Shown here: in pieces, positions 36,863 through 47,968 of the stretch
Layout of the letters: each line of letters starts with the position of its first letter
How positions within the stretch are numbered: the stretch's first letter is position 1
Assembly (NCBI RefSeq): GCF_016595795.1
Contig: NZ_JAENHN010000048.1
Location: 186,001 to 250,000 of the forward strand
Source: Clostridium yunnanense
Lineage (GTDB): Bacteria; Bacillota; Clostridia; Clostridiales; Clostridiaceae
Length of the DNA stretch: 64,000 bases
Direction of reading: 5' to 3'
The notes under the pieces: model-generated
The model's database searches: none
What the model saw: the letters and a program-made list of their open reading frames with translations, nothing else
What the model was told of the DNA's origin: nothing
Position numbers and translations under genes: made by a program

Positions 36863-38671
36863 CTACTTAACAGTCGGTTGTATGTTCATAATCTTAAATA
36901 TCTCTTGAAATAAATCATGTGCAACTGGAGCTGCAACTTCTCCCCCCATATGCTCCCCTTGTGGTGTATCTATTGTTATCAAAAGACTTACCTTCGGATC
37001 GTTATATGGTGCACCACCGATAAAGGAAGCAATATCTTTATCATCTTCATATCCTTTACCATCTTTTCTTGGTTTCTCTGCTGTTCCAGTCTTACCAGCT
37101 ACTCCATATCCCTCTATATACGCAAGCTTACCAGAACCTGTGGATACAGTATCCTGCAAAAATCCAGCTACTTCATTAGCAATATTTTTAGTTAAAACCT
37201 GTCTGCTATTTTTTTCTTCATAAGTAGATACAATTTTCCTTTTTCCATCCACATCAACTTCTGATAAGTTTTTCATAAAATGAGGTGTTGTATACACTCC
37301 ATCATTAAATACTGTATTTATAGCCCCTATAAGCTGAACCATTGATGCAGCATCTGTCTGACCAAAAGATATAGTCGCAAGATCTAGTGGACTTATTTTA
37401 TCAGTGGACTTAACAATACCCGGAGTTTCACCAGGAAAATCAATCCCTGAAAGTTTTCCAAAACCAAAGTTCGATATATATTCATTCATCTTTTCCTTGC
37501 CAACCTTTTTCCCAAGGTCTATAAATCCAGGATTACATGAATTTTTTAATAGATCAACTAAACTTTCAGCTCCATGCCCTTCTATCTTCCAACAATTCAC
37601 TCTTTTACCATTCACCAAGGCATAGCCTGGATCAAAAAACTGATAATCCTTATTAACTTTTCCTTCCTGCAACGCTGCCGACATCGTTACTATCTTAAAG
37701 GTTGACCCAGGTTCAAAAGCGTCACTTACAACGCCATTTCTAGTAATCTCCGAAAACTGCTTGCTATCCTTAACTCCCTTGCTTGGATCATTTGGATTAA
37801 AATCCGGCTTACTTACCATTGCGAGTATTTCACCGTTTCTAGGATTAGTAACAATTATTCTAACTGATTCAGCTTTTGTTGACTGCATTGTTTTTGAAGC
37901 TATTTCTTCACAAACATACTGAATTCTTGAATTTATAGTTGTAGTTAAATCTTTACCATTAACAGGCTGAGTATATATTTGATTAGAATATGGTAGATCT
38001 CTAGATCTTCTATCCACCTGACTTATGCTAACTCCCGGAACCCCTGTGAGATCCTTATTGTAGTACTGCTCTAAGCCAAATAGCCCTTTTCCATCTAAAT
38101 CTACCCCACCTAACACCTGAGCAAGAAAGCTGTTATTAGGATAATATCTGTTTGTATCATTTTCTATAATTACAAAATTATATTTTTCTTTATCTCTTAA
38201 AGCTTTTATTTTATCTATTTGATTCTTATCTATCTTTCTAGCAAGAGGTAATCCTCTTGGATACAATCCCTGATCATTTTCTTTCTCCATGAAGTCTTCA
38301 ACTTCTTTTTTATCTTTGCCTAAAATATCTGCAAATTTATCAGCTATATCCTTAACTATTTCATTAGGTTTATCACCTGTTTTTTTACTTTTACTATCTG
38401 CATAATTATGAACTTCCCATAAGTCCAAGCTTAATTTATAAACATCACCACTGACCGCAAGCTGCTGGCCATTGGTATCTAGTATACTACCTCTTTTAGG
38501 CATAATTGTCTGTTGATATGAAGATTGTGCTTCTGCTTTAGCTACAAGAAAGTTTTTTCTGACGATCATCAAAAAACCCAATCTAAAAAATAATGCAGCA
38601 AATAAGAATGATATTATTCCTATAACTACAAAAGACCTTTTAGTGTTGTTAATAATTTTTCTTTGCTTCAT
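36863..38671 (-). CDS. Class B penicillin-binding protein (FtsI/SpoVD-like transpeptidase)
   Basis: Cross-links peptidoglycan outside the membrane. The 602 residues have one N-terminal membrane anchor (about 13-36), a dimerisation domain starting MPKRGSILDTNGQQLA, and a transpeptidase domain with SxxK Ser323-Lys326 (GSTFK), SxN Ser378-Asn380 (SCN) and KTG at 527-529. No PASTA repeats are seen at the C-terminus. It is not in a dcw cluster, so division versus sporulation role cannot be told. It is a separate unit between proA and mrnC. Confidence 0.92.
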   Translation of the reverse strand: MKQRKIINNTKRSFVVIGIISFLFAALFFRLGFLMIVRKNFLVAKAEAQSSYQQTIMPKRGSILDTNGQQLAVSGDVYKLSLDLWEVHNYADSKSKKTGDKPNEIVKDIADKFADILGKDKKEVEDFMEKENDQGLYPRGLPLARKIDKNQIDKIKALRDKEKYNFVIIENDTNRYYPNNSFLAQVLGGVDLDGKGLFGLEQYYNKDLTGVPGVSISQVDRRSRDLPYSNQIYTQPVNGKDLTTTINSRIQYVCEEIASKTMQSTKAESVRIIVTNPRNGEILAMVSKPDFNPNDPSKGVKDSKQFSEITRNGVVSDAFEPGSTFKIVTMSAALQEGKVNKDYQFFDPGYALVNGKRVNCWKIEGHGAESLVDLLKNSCNPGFIDLGKKVGKEKMNEYISNFGFGKLSGIDFPGETPGIVKSTDKISPLDLATISFGQTDAASMVQLIGAINTVFNDGVYTTPHFMKNLSEVDVDGKRKIVSTYEEKNSRQVLTKNIANEVAGFLQDTVSTGSGKLAYIEGYGVAGKTGTAEKPRKDGKGYEDDKDIASFIGGAPYNDPKVSLLITIDTPQGEHMGGEVAAPVAHDLFQEIFKIMNIQPTVK

Positions 38672-38779
38672 AGTAAAACCTCCCTAGCTTGTACATATAT
38701 ATCTTAACCTATATACTACTAATTTATAATAAATTTTATTCCTATTCTATTTTAAATCATATTATAGAATTTTTATATA

Positions 38780-38808
38780 AAAATTTAAAGAGTAGCATAG
38801 GCTACTCT
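38780..38808 (-). terminator. Terminator after proA
   Basis: AGAGTAGC-ctat-GCTACTCT followed by TTAAATTTTT on the minus strand, directly downstream of proA. Confidence 0.78.
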
Positions 38809-38833
38809 AATAAAATTAAAAATTTCTTTAAAT

Positions 38834-40087
38834 TTATTTCCTAATTTGTCCATCTCCGTAAATCAAATACTTATACGAAGTTAATTCTTTTAGTCCCATA
38901 GGTCCTCTTGCATGAAGTTTTTGAGTTGAGATACCTATTTCTGCCCCAAAACCAAATTCCCCACCGTCAGTAAATCTAGTAGAAGCATTTATATAAACTG
39001 CCGCTGCATCCACTTCTTTCAAGAATCTTTGAGAATTTGTGTAGCTCTCGGTTATTATAGCTTCAGAATGCTTGGTTCCATATTTATATATATGATTTAG
39101 TGCTTCATCAATATCATTAACTACCTTAACCGCTAATATTAGATCAAGATACTCCGTAGACCAATCTTCATCTGTTGCCTCTTCACATTCAATAAACTTT
39201 TGAGTTTCTTCACACCCTCTTAATTGAACCTTTTTTTCCTCAAGTTCTTTTTTAAGCTCTCCTAGTATCTTTTCTGCAATGTTCTTATGGATTAATATAG
39301 TCTCTATAGCATTGCATACTCCAGGTCTATGTGTCTTTGCATTCACTATAATTTCAATAGCCTTCTTTATGTCTGCACTTTCATCTACAAATACATGGCA
39401 ATTACCTACTCCTGTTTCTATTACAGGAACCGTAGCATTTTCAACCACCTTCCTTATTAGGTTAGCACCACCTCTAGGAATAAGAACATCAATGCATTCA
39501 TTAAATTTAAGCATTATATCAACTATTTCTCTATCAGTTACATCAACAAAAGTCACAGTTCCGTCTGGAAGTCCGCTTTCTGTTGCAGCCTTAGATATAG
39601 TTTTCGAAATAACTATATTAGAATTTATTGCCTCAGAACCACCTCTAAGTATACAACTATTTCCGCTCTTTATACATAGTGCTGCTGCATCAATAGTAAC
39701 ATTAGGTCTAGCTTCGTATATTATCCCTACAACACCTAATGGAACTCTTATCTTAGAGATTTTAAGTTCATTATAAGTTTTAAATCCTTCAATCACTTCT
39801 CCTATAGGATCATTAAGTCCTGCTACCTGTTCCACTGCTGTTGCCATAGCTTCTATTCTTTTTTCATCTAGAAGTATCCTATCTAGTATAGCCTTAGATA
39901 AGCCCTTGTTTTTACCATTCTCTATGTCCTTAGTGTTTTCAGCTATTATAATACTTGTATTTTCTCTAATAGCTTTTGCTATATTCAATAGAGCTTTATT
40001 CTTAACCTCTGTCGTAATATTTGCCATATGTCTTGAAGCCTCTTTTGCCAATAGCCCTTTTTGCAGCATATATGCTTTATAATCCAT
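38834..40087 (-). CDS. proA: Gamma-glutamyl phosphate reductase
   Basis: Second step of proline synthesis, reducing gamma-glutamyl phosphate to the semialdehyde. A 417-residue aldehyde-dehydrogenase-fold protein with GVVGIIYEARPNVTIDAAAL, LIPRGGANLIR, and the catalytic cysteine in HRPGVCNAIETILIH. The end reads EIGISTQKLHARGPMGLKEL. It follows proB by 20 nt. Confidence 0.96.
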   Translation of the reverse strand: MDYKAYMLQKGLLAKEASRHMANITTEVKNKALLNIAKAIRENTSIIIAENTKDIENGKNKGLSKAILDRILLDEKRIEAMATAVEQVAGLNDPIGEVIEGFKTYNELKISKIRVPLGVVGIIYEARPNVTIDAAALCIKSGNSCILRGGSEAINSNIVISKTISKAATESGLPDGTVTFVDVTDREIVDIMLKFNECIDVLIPRGGANLIRKVVENATVPVIETGVGNCHVFVDESADIKKAIEIIVNAKTHRPGVCNAIETILIHKNIAEKILGELKKELEEKKVQLRGCEETQKFIECEEATDEDWSTEYLDLILAVKVVNDIDEALNHIYKYGTKHSEAIITESYTNSQRFLKEVDAAAVYINASTRFTDGGEFGFGAEIGISTQKLHARGPMGLKELTSYKYLIYGDGQIRK

Positions 40088-40107
40088 CTTCTTTACCTCC
40101 CCAATTT

Positions 40108-41220
40108 TTAAAATATAACCATATTATTTATATGAATGATTTCATCATAATGTTTATACCCTAGTATTTCTTCTATCTTTTTTGTTTCTACACCAATTAT
40201 AGAACTTAGGTCTTTTGAGTTATAGCTAGATATACCATGTCCTATCCTATTCCCATCCATGCCTAATATACTTACTACATCACCTTCATCGAATTTACCC
40301 TCAATCGATACTATCCCTTTTGGCAAAAGGCTTTTATGATTTTTTAGCGCCTTTTCAGCTCCTTTGTCAACTATTATACTAGCTTTTGGTGCTGCCTCGT
40401 ATGCTAGCCAATGTTGTCTTCCCTTCATAGGCTTAACTTTCCCTTGAAAATAAGTTCCAACATTTTCACCATTTACAGCTCTTATTATGCTATCATTTGA
40501 TGCTCCATTACATATTATCATTGAGACTCCAGATGAGCAGCAAATCTTAGCCGCATGAAGTTTTGTTATCATCCCACCTGTACCAAGCTTTGATCCTGCT
40601 CCACCTGCATACCCTTCAATTTCCTTGGTTATAGTCTCAACATAATCTATGATTTTAGCATCTTTATTATCTTTTGGATTACTATCATATAAGCCTTCTA
40701 TATCCGAAAGTATAATTAGTAAATCTGCATCTACGAAAGAAGCCACCATAGCTGAAAGACTATCATTATCACCAAACTTGATTTCATCTACCACAAGGGC
40801 ATCATTTTCATTAACTATTGGTATAGCACCTATATCTAGCAGGGTAAAGAAGGTATTTCTTCCGTTTAGATATCTTTTTCTATCTCTGATGTCTTCTCTA
40901 GTCATAAGAATCTGCGCTGAAACCTTATTATATTCGGAAAAAAGCTTTTGATACATGTGAATAAGAGTTACCTGCCCCACAGCAGCACATGCTTGCTTTT
41001 CTGGTATTGTTTTTGGTCTTTCCTTATACCCCAAGGCACTAGCCCCTGTTCCAATAGCGCCAGAAGTAACTAACACAACTTCAAGACCTCTGTTATGTAA
41101 GTCTGCTATCTGTCTAACTATATTCTCCATCTTAACTAAATTAAGATTTCCATTTGCATAAGTAAGAGTTGAGGTTCCTACTTTTATTACTACCTTTTTT
41201 ATCTTTTCTAGATTTCTCAA
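40108..41220 (-). CDS. proB: Glutamate 5-kinase with PUA domain
   Basis: First, feedback-controlled step of proline synthesis. The amino acid kinase domain shows [50 protein letters not shown] and [14 protein letters not shown]. The last ~90 residues form a PUA domain. I prefer TTG at 41220, which has AGGGGG 8 nt upstream and gives 370 residues beginning [10 protein letters not shown]; the ATG at 41238 has no binding site. No T-box is seen ahead of it. Confidence 0.94.
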   Translation of the reverse strand: MRNLEKIKKVVIKVGTSTLTYANGNLNLVKMENIVRQIADLHNRGLEVVLVTSGAIGTGASALGYKERPKTIPEKQACAAVGQVTLIHMYQKLFSEYNKVSAQILMTREDIRDRKRYLNGRNTFFTLLDIGAIPIVNENDALVVDEIKFGDNDSLSAMVASFVDADLLIILSDIEGLYDSNPKDNKDAKIIDYVETITKEIEGYAGGAGSKLGTGGMITKLHAAKICCSSGVSMIICNGASNDSIIRAVNGENVGTYFQGKVKPMKGRQHWLAYEAAPKASIIVDKGAEKALKNHKSLLPKGIVSIEGKFDEGDVVSILGMDGNRIGHGISSYNSKDLSSIIGVETKKIEEILGYKHYDEIIHINNMVIF

Positions 41221-41439
41221 CCTTGTTTCCCCCTTCATGGCTCATTGCTTATTACTGAATTTAAAATACTTTTTATAACCTTTCAGATTTTGCAATCATC
41301 TTTTCTGTACATTTGCCTTGAACCTATGCGATAAACTTTACATACAAATAAGTTTTTTATTGTGGTTATAAAAACTTAATAGTTCCGCTTAAATACTATC
41401 TAAAATTTAATGCTTAAAGTTTCATATTTTCTTGTATAG

Positions 41440-41493
41440 TAAAAAGACTCGTGGCAAAGAAACACCATTTATGCTCTTCAATGCCACAAGTCT
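41440..41493 (-). terminator. Terminator after cysS
   Basis: AGACTTGTGGCA pairs with TGCCACGAGTCT around a 25-nt loop, then TTTTTACT on the minus strand. The remaining bases between proB and this hairpin (41221-41439) show nothing I recognise. Confidence 0.78.
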
Positions 41494-41521
41494 AAAATAT
41501 CCAAAATAGCTTACTAAAAGA

Positions 41522-42922
41522 TTAAAGCTTTTTCCATCTTACACCTTGAGGTGTATCCTCAAGAACAATACCTCTATCTTTTAGCTCATCTCTAATTTTA
41601 TCTGCTAATGCCCAGTTTCTATCTTTTCTAGCTTGCTGTCTTTGTTCAACTAGCTGCTCTATCTCATCCTCTAGTGAAACCTTAGTCGATTTTTGCAATA
41701 TCCCTAAAGGTCCACCAAGTTCTCTTATAAGCTTTAAGGCTTCAACTATAGCTTCCTTAGAAGAGTTTATTGATATATTTGTATTAATATCCTTTATTAA
41801 ATCAAAGATAGCTGTAATAGCATCTGCAGTATTAAAATCATCATCCATTCTCTCTATATACTTTTCTTTATGTTTACTTAGAGAACTTAAATAACTTTTT
41901 TCTTCTTCCGTAGCAACTTCTACCTTAACTTCTTCAAGTAAGTTTTCTAAATTTGCTATAGCATTATACATTCTCTCTATTGATGCCTTTGCAGATTCTA
42001 AAAGTTCCTCACTAAAGTTAAGTTGTTGTCTATAATGAGCTGATAACATTAAAAATCTTATTACATCAGCCTCATATCTACCTAGTATTTCTCTTGCTGT
42101 AAAAAAGTTATTTAATGACTTAGACATTTTTTGGTTGTTTATATTAAGAAAAGCACTATGCATCCAGTAGTTTGCAAATGGTTTTCCTGTAAGAGCTTCA
42201 CTTTGAGCTATTTCATTTTCATGATGAGGGAATACTAAGTCTGATCCACCAGCATGAATATCTATTGTTTCACCAAGTATATCCTTTGCCATGCAAGAGC
42301 ATTCTATATGCCATCCAGGCCTTCCTAAGCCCCACGGACTTTCCCATCCTGGTTCACCTGGTTTTTGAGCTTTCCATACTGCAAAATCCATAGGGTCTTG
42401 CTTTCTTTCATCAACATTTATTCTTGCTCCAGCTTGTAGATCTTCTACATTCTGACCTGATAACTTTCCATAGTGAGTGAATTTTTTAGTAGAGAAGTAA
42501 ACATCTCCATTAACCTCATACGCATAACCTTTATCAACAAGATCTTTTACAAAACTTACAATCTCATCCATGTATTCAGTTGCTCTAGGGTTAACTGTAG
42601 CTCTCTCTATATTAAGAGAGTCTGCATCTTGATAGTATTCATCTATATATCTATCCCCTAATTCCTTAACCGTTGTTCCTTCTTCGTTGGCTTTATTGAT
42701 CATCTTATCATCAATATCTGTAAAGTTTTGAACGAACTTAACTTCAAAACCTCTGTACTCAAAATATCTTCTTATGGTATCAAATACTATAAAAGTTCTT
42801 CCATTTCCTATATGAAAGAAGTTATATACAGTAGGTCCGCAAACATACATCCTCACCTTGTTTTGTTCGATTGGAATAAATTCTTCTTTTCTATTTGTAA
42901 GACTATTATATATTTTCATCAT
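41522..42922 (-). CDS. cysS: Cysteinyl-tRNA synthetase
   Basis: Class I synthetase. From ATG at 42922 (GGAGGG 6 nt upstream) the product has about 466 residues, with the HIGH motif as HIGN, the zinc-binding [10 protein letters not shown] cysteine, [25 protein letters not shown] and KMSKS. The C-terminal helical domain ends in [11 protein letters not shown]. Cysteine synthesis genes are not adjacent. It lies downstream of proS, and the short gap may allow read-through. Confidence 0.97.
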   Translation of the reverse strand: MMKIYNSLTNRKEEFIPIEQNKVRMYVCGPTVYNFFHIGNGRTFIVFDTIRRYFEYRGFEVKFVQNFTDIDDKMINKANEEGTTVKELGDRYIDEYYQDADSLNIERATVNPRATEYMDEIVSFVKDLVDKGYAYEVNGDVYFSTKKFTHYGKLSGQNVEDLQAGARINVDERKQDPMDFAVWKAQKPGEPGWESPWGLGRPGWHIECSCMAKDILGETIDIHAGGSDLVFPHHENEIAQSEALTGKPFANYWMHSAFLNINNQKMSKSLNNFFTAREILGRYEADVIRFLMLSAHYRQQLNFSEELLESAKASIERMYNAIANLENLLEEVKVEVATEEEKSYLSSLSKHKEKYIERMDDDFNTADAITAIFDLIKDINTNISINSSKEAIVEALKLIRELGGPLGILQKSTKVSLEDEIEQLVEQRQQARKDRNWALADKIRDELKDRGIVLEDTPQGVRWKKL

Positions 42923-42968
42923 AAACAACCCTCCCTTTATAAACTAATTCTATATATTTATTAAGTTT

Positions 42969-44681
42969 TTATATATATAAGCCAGCTTCATCAAACTGTT
43001 TTTTTACTGTATTATATACGTCATCTATATTTATTACATCAATATCTTGAGAATTTCTTAACTTAAACTCTACTTGATTTTCAGTGATTTTCTTACCTAC
43101 TGTTATTCTCATTGGTATTCCCATAAGATCAGCATCCTTAAATTTAACCCCAGCTCTTTCATTTCTATCATCTAGGATTACATCAACACCTCTCTTTTTA
43201 AGAGATTCATAAAGTTCAGTAGCTACCTTCACTTGAGCTTCATCCTTTATATTAACAATTACTATTGCAACTTGATATGGTGCTACAGAAAGTGGCCATA
43301 CTATACCATTTTCATCATGGTGCTGTTCTATTATAGATGCCATTGTTCTTGTTATTCCTATACCATAACATCCCATCATGAATGGCTTTTGTTCTCCATT
43401 TTCATCAATAAAGTTTGCATTCATAGCAACTGAGTACTTAGTACCAAGCTTAAATATGTGACCAACTTCGGTTCCTCTTGATATAGTAATTTCTCCTCCG
43501 CAGTGTGGACACTTTTCTCCTTCGGTTATGTTCCTAAAATCTCCTACAGTACCCTCAAAGTCTCTTCCGTAATTTACATTTTCTATGTGGTAGCCAGTTT
43601 CATTAGCTCCAACTATAAAGTTATACATCTTCGCAACTTCAGTATCAACTAACAACGCTTCAACCTTAATTCCTATTGGACCAGCAAACCCTACTTGTGC
43701 TCCAGTAGCTTTCACTACAGCTTCATTATCTGCCATATCTAGGTTTGTAACTCCACCTAGTGCATTTGCAACCTTTGTTTCGTTTACTTCTCTATCTCCT
43801 CTTACCATAACTGCAACTATCTTGCCATCTGCATTATATATAAGAGTTTTAGCAAACTTCTTTTCTGTAGTATTAAAGAATTTTACCAGTTCTTCTATTG
43901 TTCTAGTGTTTGGAGTTTCTATTTTGTTCAGCGCCTTTAATTCTTCAGCTTCTGCTAACTCTGGAGTTGATGTTGCCTTTTCTATGTTTGCTGCATAATC
44001 ACAGCAAGTACAAAATACTATATCATCTTCACCAACTTCTGATTTAACCATAAATTCTGCTGAGTTTGACCCTCCAATAGCTCCTGAATCCGCCTCAACG
44101 CATTTTGCATCCAGTCCACATCTATTAAATATATTGACATATGCCTTATTCATCTTGCTATAAGATATATCAAGTCCCGCTTCGTCTTTATCAAAGCTAT
44201 AAGCATCCTTCATTATAAATTCTCTAGATCTCATAACCCCAAACCTTGGTCTTCTTTCATCTCTATATTTAGTTTGTATCTGATAAAGATTTACTGGCAA
44301 TTGTTTATATGACTTTATTTCATTTCTTGCTATATCCGTAAATACTTCCTCGTGAGTTGGTCCAAGACAGAAATCTCTTTCATTTCTATCCTTAAGCCTA
44401 AACATCTCTGCACCATAAGCATCCCATCTACCAGATTCTTGCCACAACTCTGCTGGAATCATAGCTGACGCTAAGAATTCTTGTGCTCCAGCACTATCCA
44501 TCTCTTCTCTTACTACATCTTCAACTTTTTTAAGCACTTTAAGTCCAAGTGGCATATAGTTGTAAATACCTGAAGCCATCTTTCTCATCATACCTGCTCT
44601 TAGCATAAGCTTATGGCTATCTATTTCAGCTTCTGCAGGTACTTCCCTTAGTGTAGAAACTAACATATTTGACATTTTCAT
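42969..44681 (-). CDS. proS: Prolyl-tRNA synthetase, bacterial type with editing domain
   Basis: Class II synthetase of 570 residues. Motif 2 is [19 protein letters not shown], motif 3 is [20 protein letters not shown], and the ~180-residue INS editing domain between motifs 2 and 3 (about 220-400) is intact, including [27 protein letters not shown] precedes ATG by 8 nt. Expression is under a Pro T-box upstream. Confidence 0.97.
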   Translation of the reverse strand: MKMSNMLVSTLREVPAEAEIDSHKLMLRAGMMRKMASGIYNYMPLGLKVLKKVEDVVREEMDSAGAQEFLASAMIPAELWQESGRWDAYGAEMFRLKDRNERDFCLGPTHEEVFTDIARNEIKSYKQLPVNLYQIQTKYRDERRPRFGVMRSREFIMKDAYSFDKDEAGLDISYSKMNKAYVNIFNRCGLDAKCVEADSGAIGGSNSAEFMVKSEVGEDDIVFCTCCDYAANIEKATSTPELAEAEELKALNKIETPNTRTIEELVKFFNTTEKKFAKTLIYNADGKIVAVMVRGDREVNETKVANALGGVTNLDMADNEAVVKATGAQVGFAGPIGIKVEALLVDTEVAKMYNFIVGANETGYHIENVNYGRDFEGTVGDFRNITEGEKCPHCGGEITISRGTEVGHIFKLGTKYSVAMNANFIDENGEQKPFMMGCYGIGITRTMASIIEQHHDENGIVWPLSVAPYQVAIVIVNIKDEAQVKVATELYESLKKRGVDVILDDRNERAGVKFKDADLMGIPMRITVGKKITENQVEFKLRNSQDIDVINIDDVYNTVKKQFDEAGLYI

Positions 44682-44800
44682 TTGCGTATCCTCCTCTATC
44701 TTTAAAGCAATTATAAAATTACATACTTTTAATTTAAGTAAAAAACTGCTAATTCAACTTTCATTTGCGTCTTTTTGCATATCTGTCTTTTAAAAAAGAA

Positions 44801-45012
44801 TAAAAAAAGTCCACCCCTATGCTTAGGGCGAACTTATATCGCGGTACCACCTAAATTTGTACTCAACTAATAATAACGGTATTAGACCGATAGTTTTTAT
44901 CTACAACTCAGAAGTAGGTTCAAAGCAGGCGAAAATCTTTCAGCCAAGGATTCTCTCTCTGTATGGTTGCTCTTACTATTCTTCTTCAATGCTTTTCAAT
45001 ATTAAATTTGAT
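44801..45012 (-). promoter_or_regulatory. T-box riboswitch (proline) upstream of proS
   Basis: The conserved T-box AGGTGGTACCGCG is at 44840-44852. It is followed by a terminator GTTCGCCCTA-agca-TAGGGGTGGAC with T7. The specifier loop reads GAA-CCT-ACT, with CCT (Pro) at 44916-44918, which matches the regulated gene. Uncharged tRNA-Pro would favour the antiterminator and allow proS expression. The leader starts about 45012, just after the promoter. Confidence 0.95.
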
Positions 45013-45018
45013 TAATTC

Positions 45019-45047
45019 ATTATAACTTTTTAAAAAAAGTGTGTCAA
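45019..45047 (-). promoter_or_regulatory. Consensus promoter of the proS T-box transcript
   Basis: Exact TTGACA (45042-45047) and TATAAT (45019-45024) with 17-bp spacing on the minus strand. Confidence 0.9.
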
Positions 45048-45102
45048 TATATGAAAATATTCTTTAACTTCTTGTAACATATTTCTTATATTTACAGAAC
45101 AC

Positions 45103-45786
45103 TTATACTTGTTTTACAAAGCTTTCTGCTAAAATCAAATCTTCCGGAGTAGTTATCTTTATATTTTTATAGTCACCTTCGTATAAAAATACTTTGCTAT
45201 GAAACAGTTCAAAAGCCATAGTATCATCAGTTACTGATATATTATTACTTTTTATTTTTTCATGGCATTGTCTTATCTCATCATATCTAAAACATTGTGG
45301 TGTTTGTACTGCAAATAATGTACTTCTATTAGGCGTTGATAAAGAAAATCCGTCATCACCCTTGATCTTAATAGTATCTTTAGGTGTAACTCCTGGAGCT
45401 GCTCCTCCAAATTCTTTAGCATATGTTATACCACTTTCAATTATATCTCTAGTAACAAATGGTCTAGCAGCATCATGAATCAGTACTATATCACAATCTT
45501 GTATGGATTTTAATCCATTATATACGGAATCCTGTCTTTCTGCTCCTGCTTCAACAATCTTTTTCACAGGCAGATTAAACTTTTCGATTATTTCGCTCCT
45601 GCAATATTGTATTTCATCCTTTTGAGTGACCAATATTACTTCATCTATAGAACTACAATCTGCAAAGGCTTTAATTGCATAATATAATATTGGTCTTCCC
45701 CCAATATCTATATATTGCTTAGCTATGTCAGTTCCCATCCTCTTGCCCTTGCCACCAGCAACAATAATTGCACAAGCCTTCGACAT
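45103..45786 (-). CDS. ispD: 2-C-methyl-D-erythritol 4-phosphate cytidylyltransferase
   Basis: Makes CDP-methylerythritol in the MEP isoprenoid pathway. The 227 residues carry the nucleotidyltransferase loop [16 protein letters not shown], the [11 protein letters not shown] motif and VTPKDTIK. It follows the PIN/TRAM gene by 13 nt, as in Bacillus, but ispF does not follow. Confidence 0.95.
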   Translation of the reverse strand: MSKACAIIVAGGKGKRMGTDIAKQYIDIGGRPILYYAIKAFADCSSIDEVILVTQKDEIQYCRSEIIEKFNLPVKKIVEAGAERQDSVYNGLKSIQDCDIVLIHDAARPFVTRDIIESGITYAKEFGGAAPGVTPKDTIKIKGDDGFSLSTPNRSTLFAVQTPQCFRYDEIRQCHEKIKSNNISVTDDTMAFELFHSKVFLYEGDYKNIKITTPEDLILAESFVKQV

Positions 45787-45799
45787 AATAATAACCCCT

Positions 45800-46909
45800 T
45801 TAAACTACTTCTTTCTGTTTCGCAAATATCATTCTTCCTGCAGCAGTTTGGAGTACTGAAGTAACTGTTACATCAATATTTTCTCCAATAAACTTTCTTC
45901 CGCCTTCAACAACTATCATTGTACCATCGTCAAGATATGCAACACCTTGACCTGATTCCTTACCATCTTTAACAATTGTTATGGTCATATCTTCACCTGG
46001 AAGTACAACCGGCTTTATAGCATTAGCCAATTCATTTATATTAAGAACTGGTACTCCTTGAAACTCCGCAACTTTATTTAAGTTATAATCATTAGTTACA
46101 ACTTTTCCACTTAAGGTTTGAGCAAGCTTTAAAAGCTTAGAATCAACTTCTTGAATGTCTGGAAAATCACCTTCCCAAATCTGAACTTCTATACTTAGCT
46201 CTTTTTGAATCTTATTAAGTATATCTAGTCCTCTTCTTCCTCTATTTCTTTTTAAAGAATCTGATGAGTCCGATATATGTCTTAGTTCATCAAGAACAAA
46301 ACTTGGGATAACCAATGGTCCTTCAACAAATGCCGTTTGGCATATATCAAATATTCTTCCATCAATTATAACAGATGTATCTAAAACTTTTGGATATGGT
46401 TTAACTCCATGTTTATTCTTTTTATCTTTGCTTGAACTTCTTTTTAATCCGTCAAATAAAGCTATTATGTCATCTCTTCTTTTAACAGAAATATCCACTC
46501 CAATTACCAATGCAACAAGATTAACTACAATGAAGACTACTTGAGCTAATATCTCATGTATCTTATTTAACACACCATTAAGTGGCAGCATAAATAATGA
46601 TGCTATTATTAGTGATATTATCGCACCTAATGCACCAAATAATATTTCACTGGCAGTGAGTTTCTGTGCACTGCTTTCTATAGCATCTATTAACTTTGAT
46701 ATACCTCTATACAAAAGTGGAGAAACAATAAAAAGTATAAGTCCGAAAATAATAATAAATAAAGAATAAAAAATTAAAGCTACTACTGGCATTTTTATAG
46801 ATGAAAAATTATTTGCTATATAATTCGTTCTTATAAGCCCATCCGCTATAAAATAGCCAACTACTAATCCAATTATAGTGAAAGTAAGTCTAAAAAGTTT
46901 TTTTACCAA
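45800..46909 (-). CDS. PIN/TRAM-domain membrane protein (YacL-like)
   Basis: A 369-residue protein with four hydrophobic segments in the first ~135 residues, a PIN nuclease-fold domain at about 175-290 ([15 protein letters not shown] with acidic residues, [12 protein letters not shown]), and a C-terminal TRAM domain ([15 protein letters not shown]). It starts with TTG after AGGTG. It is conserved between disA and ispD in Firmicutes. The RNase role is plausible but not shown by sequence. Confidence 0.92.
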   Translation of the reverse strand: MVKKLFRLTFTIIGLVVGYFIADGLIRTNYIANNFSSIKMPVVALIFYSLFIIIFGLILFIVSPLLYRGISKLIDAIESSAQKLTASEILFGALGAIISLIIASLFMLPLNGVLNKIHEILAQVVFIVVNLVALVIGVDISVKRRDDIIALFDGLKRSSSKDKKNKHGVKPYPKVLDTSVIIDGRIFDICQTAFVEGPLVIPSFVLDELRHISDSSDSLKRNRGRRGLDILNKIQKELSIEVQIWEGDFPDIQEVDSKLLKLAQTLSGKVVTNDYNLNKVAEFQGVPVLNINELANAIKPVVLPGEDMTITIVKDGKESGQGVAYLDDGTMIVVEGGRKFIGENIDVTVTSVLQTAAGRMIFAKQKEVV

Positions 46910-47127
46910 TATTATTCACCTCCTATTATTTAGTATTTCCATTATATTGAAATACATTCTTTAAAACAATAATTTTTATAAAATCCTTTAAACAATTATA
47001 ACATATAGTTTCTAAAAAACATAATGAATAGATTTGAACTTTCTATAAATTACTATTTGAATACCCCCTATAAAAAAAAATAGCAATGCTTTAATATAAT
47101 ATCTAAGGATGATCGCATCTTACTTCA

Positions 47128-47157
47128 TTGACAAAATTATCTGAAAATACTTATAAT
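47128..47157 (+). promoter_or_regulatory. Promoter of the gene at 47200
   Basis: TTGACA (47128-47133) and TATAAT (47152-47157) with an 18-bp spacer. Confidence 0.75.
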
Positions 47158-47199
47158 TAAATTAAATATCAAACTAATTTATCAAAAGGAGTGATACCG

Positions 47200-47598
47200 A
47201 TGAAGGACGTTATATTCGATGATTTTCAAAATGCTGTGCAGGAATCACTACTAAGACACAAGAGTATTCTTGATATTTTATCTAAATTTCAAGAGTCTAA
47301 TGCTAGGGTGAATAGAGCTGTAGCTAAAGCTGTAACAAATTGCGGGTGCGTAAAAATTTCTGCTAATAAACAATGTCTTCCTGAAGAAGATGATTCTATA
47401 GATGTCTTAGATAAATGTTTAAAAAGTCATCTTGAAGGAGAACTATGCGAAGGTTGCAGAGAAATTATTGAAAGAGAGATTGGTAATAATATCTTCTATC
47501 TTACTTCGCTTTGCAACTCCTTAGACTTAAACCTTTACGATATACTGATAAAGGAATATGACCGAATAAATACATTAGGAAAATTTACATTTAGATAA
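47200..47598 (+). CDS. Cys-rich protein with MazG-like C-terminal pattern
   Basis: A 132-residue protein from ATG at 47200, which has AGGAG 8 nt upstream (a GTG at 47191 overlaps that site). It is helical and acidic, with six cysteines: NCGCVK, NKQC, DKC, and ELCEGC in the middle. The C-terminus EIGNNIFYLTSLCNSLDLNL and then YDILIKEYDRINTLGKF resembles the last helices of MazG-type nucleotide pyrophosphatases, but the acidic metal-binding EExxE motifs are not clear. It is transcribed against its neighbours and sits between disA and the PIN/TRAM gene. Function unknown. Confidence 0.75.
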   Translation: MKDVIFDDFQNAVQESLLRHKSILDILSKFQESNARVNRAVAKAVTNCGCVKISANKQCLPEEDDSIDVLDKCLKSHLEGELCEGCREIIEREIGNNIFYLTSLCNSLDLNLYDILIKEYDRINTLGKFTFR

Positions 47599-47933
47599 CG
47601 CTTTAATAATTATTTCCTAATTGTTGTATTTTAATAACACAACTTTGTATTTTTTTAATATTTCACAAATTTTAAACGTATTCATTAATATTAAATTTAT
47701 AATACTTTACTGAAATCGTAATAAGTGTTACCTTATGTTTTTTTACCACGTATATATGATATCCAAATAATTATACTTTTAGTATTAAATTTACAAAACT
47801 TTTATGTGATCTTGCAATATTTATTCTAATAAGCTGTAAATTAGATGAGTATGCATAATTTTATCTTTCTTAACAATGTGTTAAGTTCTAAAAGCCTTTA
47901 ATTAGTGAAACATAGAAAACTAACAAAGCAAAT

Positions 47934-47968
47934 AAAAAGTTAGCAGGATTATAACCTGCTAACTTTTT
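47934..47968. terminator. Bidirectional terminator between the 47200 gene and disA
   Basis: AAAAAGTTAGCAGG-attataa-CCTGCTAACTTTTT, 14-bp stem beginning right at the disA stop. The other ~330 bp of this gap hold nothing I recognise. Confidence 0.85.

Noticed and set aside
39279-39776. 165-codon plus-strand frame opposite proA
   Set aside because: Antisense shadow; proA is intact with catalytic motifs.
41221-41440. Possible proline T-box before proB
   Set aside because: No T-box core sequence or terminator/antiterminator pair was found; only the cysS terminator is present.
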